Positions 63,432 through 64,000 of a DNA stretch of 64,000 nt are shown piece by piece. Below the pieces are notes generated by a model that searched no databases, was not told the DNA's origin, and worked only from the letters and a program-made list of their open reading frames with translations. The position numbers and the translations under genes are program-made. Numbering within the stretch: position 1 is the first letter of the stretch; every line of letters starts with the position of its first letter. Source of the stretch: Microbacterium sp. TPD7012 (GTDB taxonomy: Bacteria > Actinomycetota > Actinomycetes > Actinomycetales > Microbacteriaceae); NCBI RefSeq assembly GCF_003075395.1, contig NZ_QDFV01000004.1, positions 248,399-312,398 of the forward strand, written 5' to 3'.

Positions 63432-63866
63432 TCACGCGCCGAAGGATGCCGGAAGAGCGCAGTAGTCCGCGAAGCGACGCTTCGCGTTCGCGGGGTCGGT
63501 GACGTCGACGATCGCGGCGGCGATCGTGTGCGGTGCCTCATCGTCGGCCAGCTGCCAGACGACGTAGTGCCACATCCCACGGGCCGTCTCGCTCAGCAGC
63601 GCGGAGGGGCCGGAGACGACGAGCACGCTCTCGCTCTCGGCGGTGGCGCGGAACGGGGCGATCACCTCGGTGCGAAGAGCCTGCTCGTCGCCGTCGGCGG
63701 TATGCACCCGCTCGACCTGCAATCCTGTCGCGCTGAGCGCTGCGGACAGTTCGTCGGCGCTGCGGCGCGAACGCTCGGCATCCGCTCCCGCCACGGCGAG
63801 CAGCCGTCGCCCCCGGGGGTAGAGATGCAGGAACTCGGAGGAGATGTCGGTCCACACGTCGGCCAT
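63432..63866 (-). CDS. Protein of unknown function, nucleoside-kinase-like fold possible
   Basis: This is a 144-residue protein without a recognised family. It begins DVWTDISSEFLHLYPRGRRLLAVAGAD and continues with SRRSADELSAALSATGLQVERVHTADGD, which resembles the opening of uridine kinase-like proteins but lacks a clear P-loop (AVAGADAERSRR). It could be a degenerate or very remote relative. The ATG lies 6 nt after TAGCCT. Confidence 0.7.
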   Translation of the reverse strand: MADVWTDISSEFLHLYPRGRRLLAVAGADAERSRRSADELSAALSATGLQVERVHTADGDEQALRTEVIAPFRATAESESVLVVSGPSALLSETARGMWHYVVWQLADDEAPHTIAAAIVDVTDPANAKRRFADYCALPASFGA

Positions 63867-63872
63867 GAATCC

Positions 63873-63878
63873 AGGCTA
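63873..63878 (-). promoter_or_regulatory. -10 box TAGCCT (leaderless) of the gene ending at 63432
   Basis: On the minus strand TAGCCT is followed by 6 nt and the ATG at 63866. Confidence 0.6.
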
Positions 63879-63936
63879 CGCCGAGTGATCGGGCCACGGG
63901 CCGACAGGGGGTGGAGGGAGTCGACCGTGCGCGCGA

Positions 63937-63976
63937 CGAGGCCCCCGGATGCCGAACCGCGCACCCGGGGGCCTCG
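63937..63976 (-). terminator. Hairpin terminator at the right edge
   Basis: CGAGGCCCCCGG pairs with CCGGGGGCCTCG over a 16-nt loop, a perfect 12-bp stem. It probably ends a minus-strand gene that lies mostly beyond the window. Confidence 0.6.
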
Positions 63977-63985
63977 CCCGTCGAC

Positions 63986-64000
63986 TCAGTCCTCGTCGAC
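63986..64000 (-). CDS. Possible C-terminal end of a gene beyond the window
   Basis: On the minus strand the last bases read GTC GAC GAG GAC TGA, a plausible acidic C-terminus (VDED and stop) followed 9 nt later by a terminator hairpin. Only four codons are visible, so this is tentative. Confidence 0.3.
   Translation of the reverse strand, partial: VDED

Overview
The window is uniformly GC-rich, gene-dense, and has the gene content and order of an actinobacterium. The str, S10, spc and alpha ribosomal clusters run together with secY-adk-map-infA-rpmJ. Menaquinone genes, a polyprenyl diphosphate synthase and an FprA-type reductase are present. Many genes start from apparently leaderless promoters. 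Taken together this points to Microbacteriaceae, probably Microbacterium or a near relative; that placement is inference from gene order and protein character, not from a search.

Layout. 1-4.3 kb: penicillin-binding-protein-like serine hydrolases, two of them divergent lipoprotein paralogues that share a promoter region with two palindromes. 4.3-6.7 kb: a NarL-type two-component system. 6.8-8.8 kb: a TetR regulator divergent from an MFS exporter. 8.8-10.5 kb: ArfB ribosome rescue factor and two membrane proteins of unknown function. 10.5-18.2 kb: menaquinone biosynthesis (menD, menF, menG, polyprenyl diphosphate synthase) with a PPK2 kinase, a DUF402 protein and an FprA-type reductase. 18.2-22 kb: lipoprotein, alpha/beta hydrolase, GntR regulator, YajQ. 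22-25.9 kb: a maltose-type ABC importer (malEFG without malK) behind two LacI-type operators. 25.9-28.5 kb: small and unknown membrane proteins, one with an apparent ATC start. 28.7-50.8 kb: rpsL-rpsG-fusA-tuf, a candidate structured RNA, then the S10-spc-alpha clusters. rpsN and rpsD are absent from the places where many actinobacteria carry them. 50.9-59.9 kb: acyl-CoA ligase, a tripartite tricarboxylate transporter (tctCBA) with a divergent regulator, TauE-like permease, two hot-dog dehydratases and murB. 60-64 kb: glyoxalase-fold protein, aminotransferase, alanine dehydrogenase with a divergent Lrp/AsnC regulator, and one unknown.

Most notable items. (1) The regulator beside tctCBA has the membrane sensor half of a CitA/DcuS kinase joined directly to the DNA-binding end of a CitB/DcuR response regulator. 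The kinase and receiver domains are missing, so it looks like a membrane-bound one-component transcription factor. A pair of 14-bp direct repeats lies just upstream of the tctC promoter as a plausible target. (2) Fifteen genes have a TANNNT hexamer exactly 6 nt before the start codon and a sixteenth has it at 7 nt, which points to widespread leaderless transcription. (3) A region of about 280 nt between tuf and rpsJ has a -10 box, several strong hairpins and a terminator, and looks like an uncharacterised noncoding RNA. (4) Several ribosomal proteins carry long low-complexity tails, the largest a 75-residue Lys/Ala/Pro-rich N-terminus on L15.
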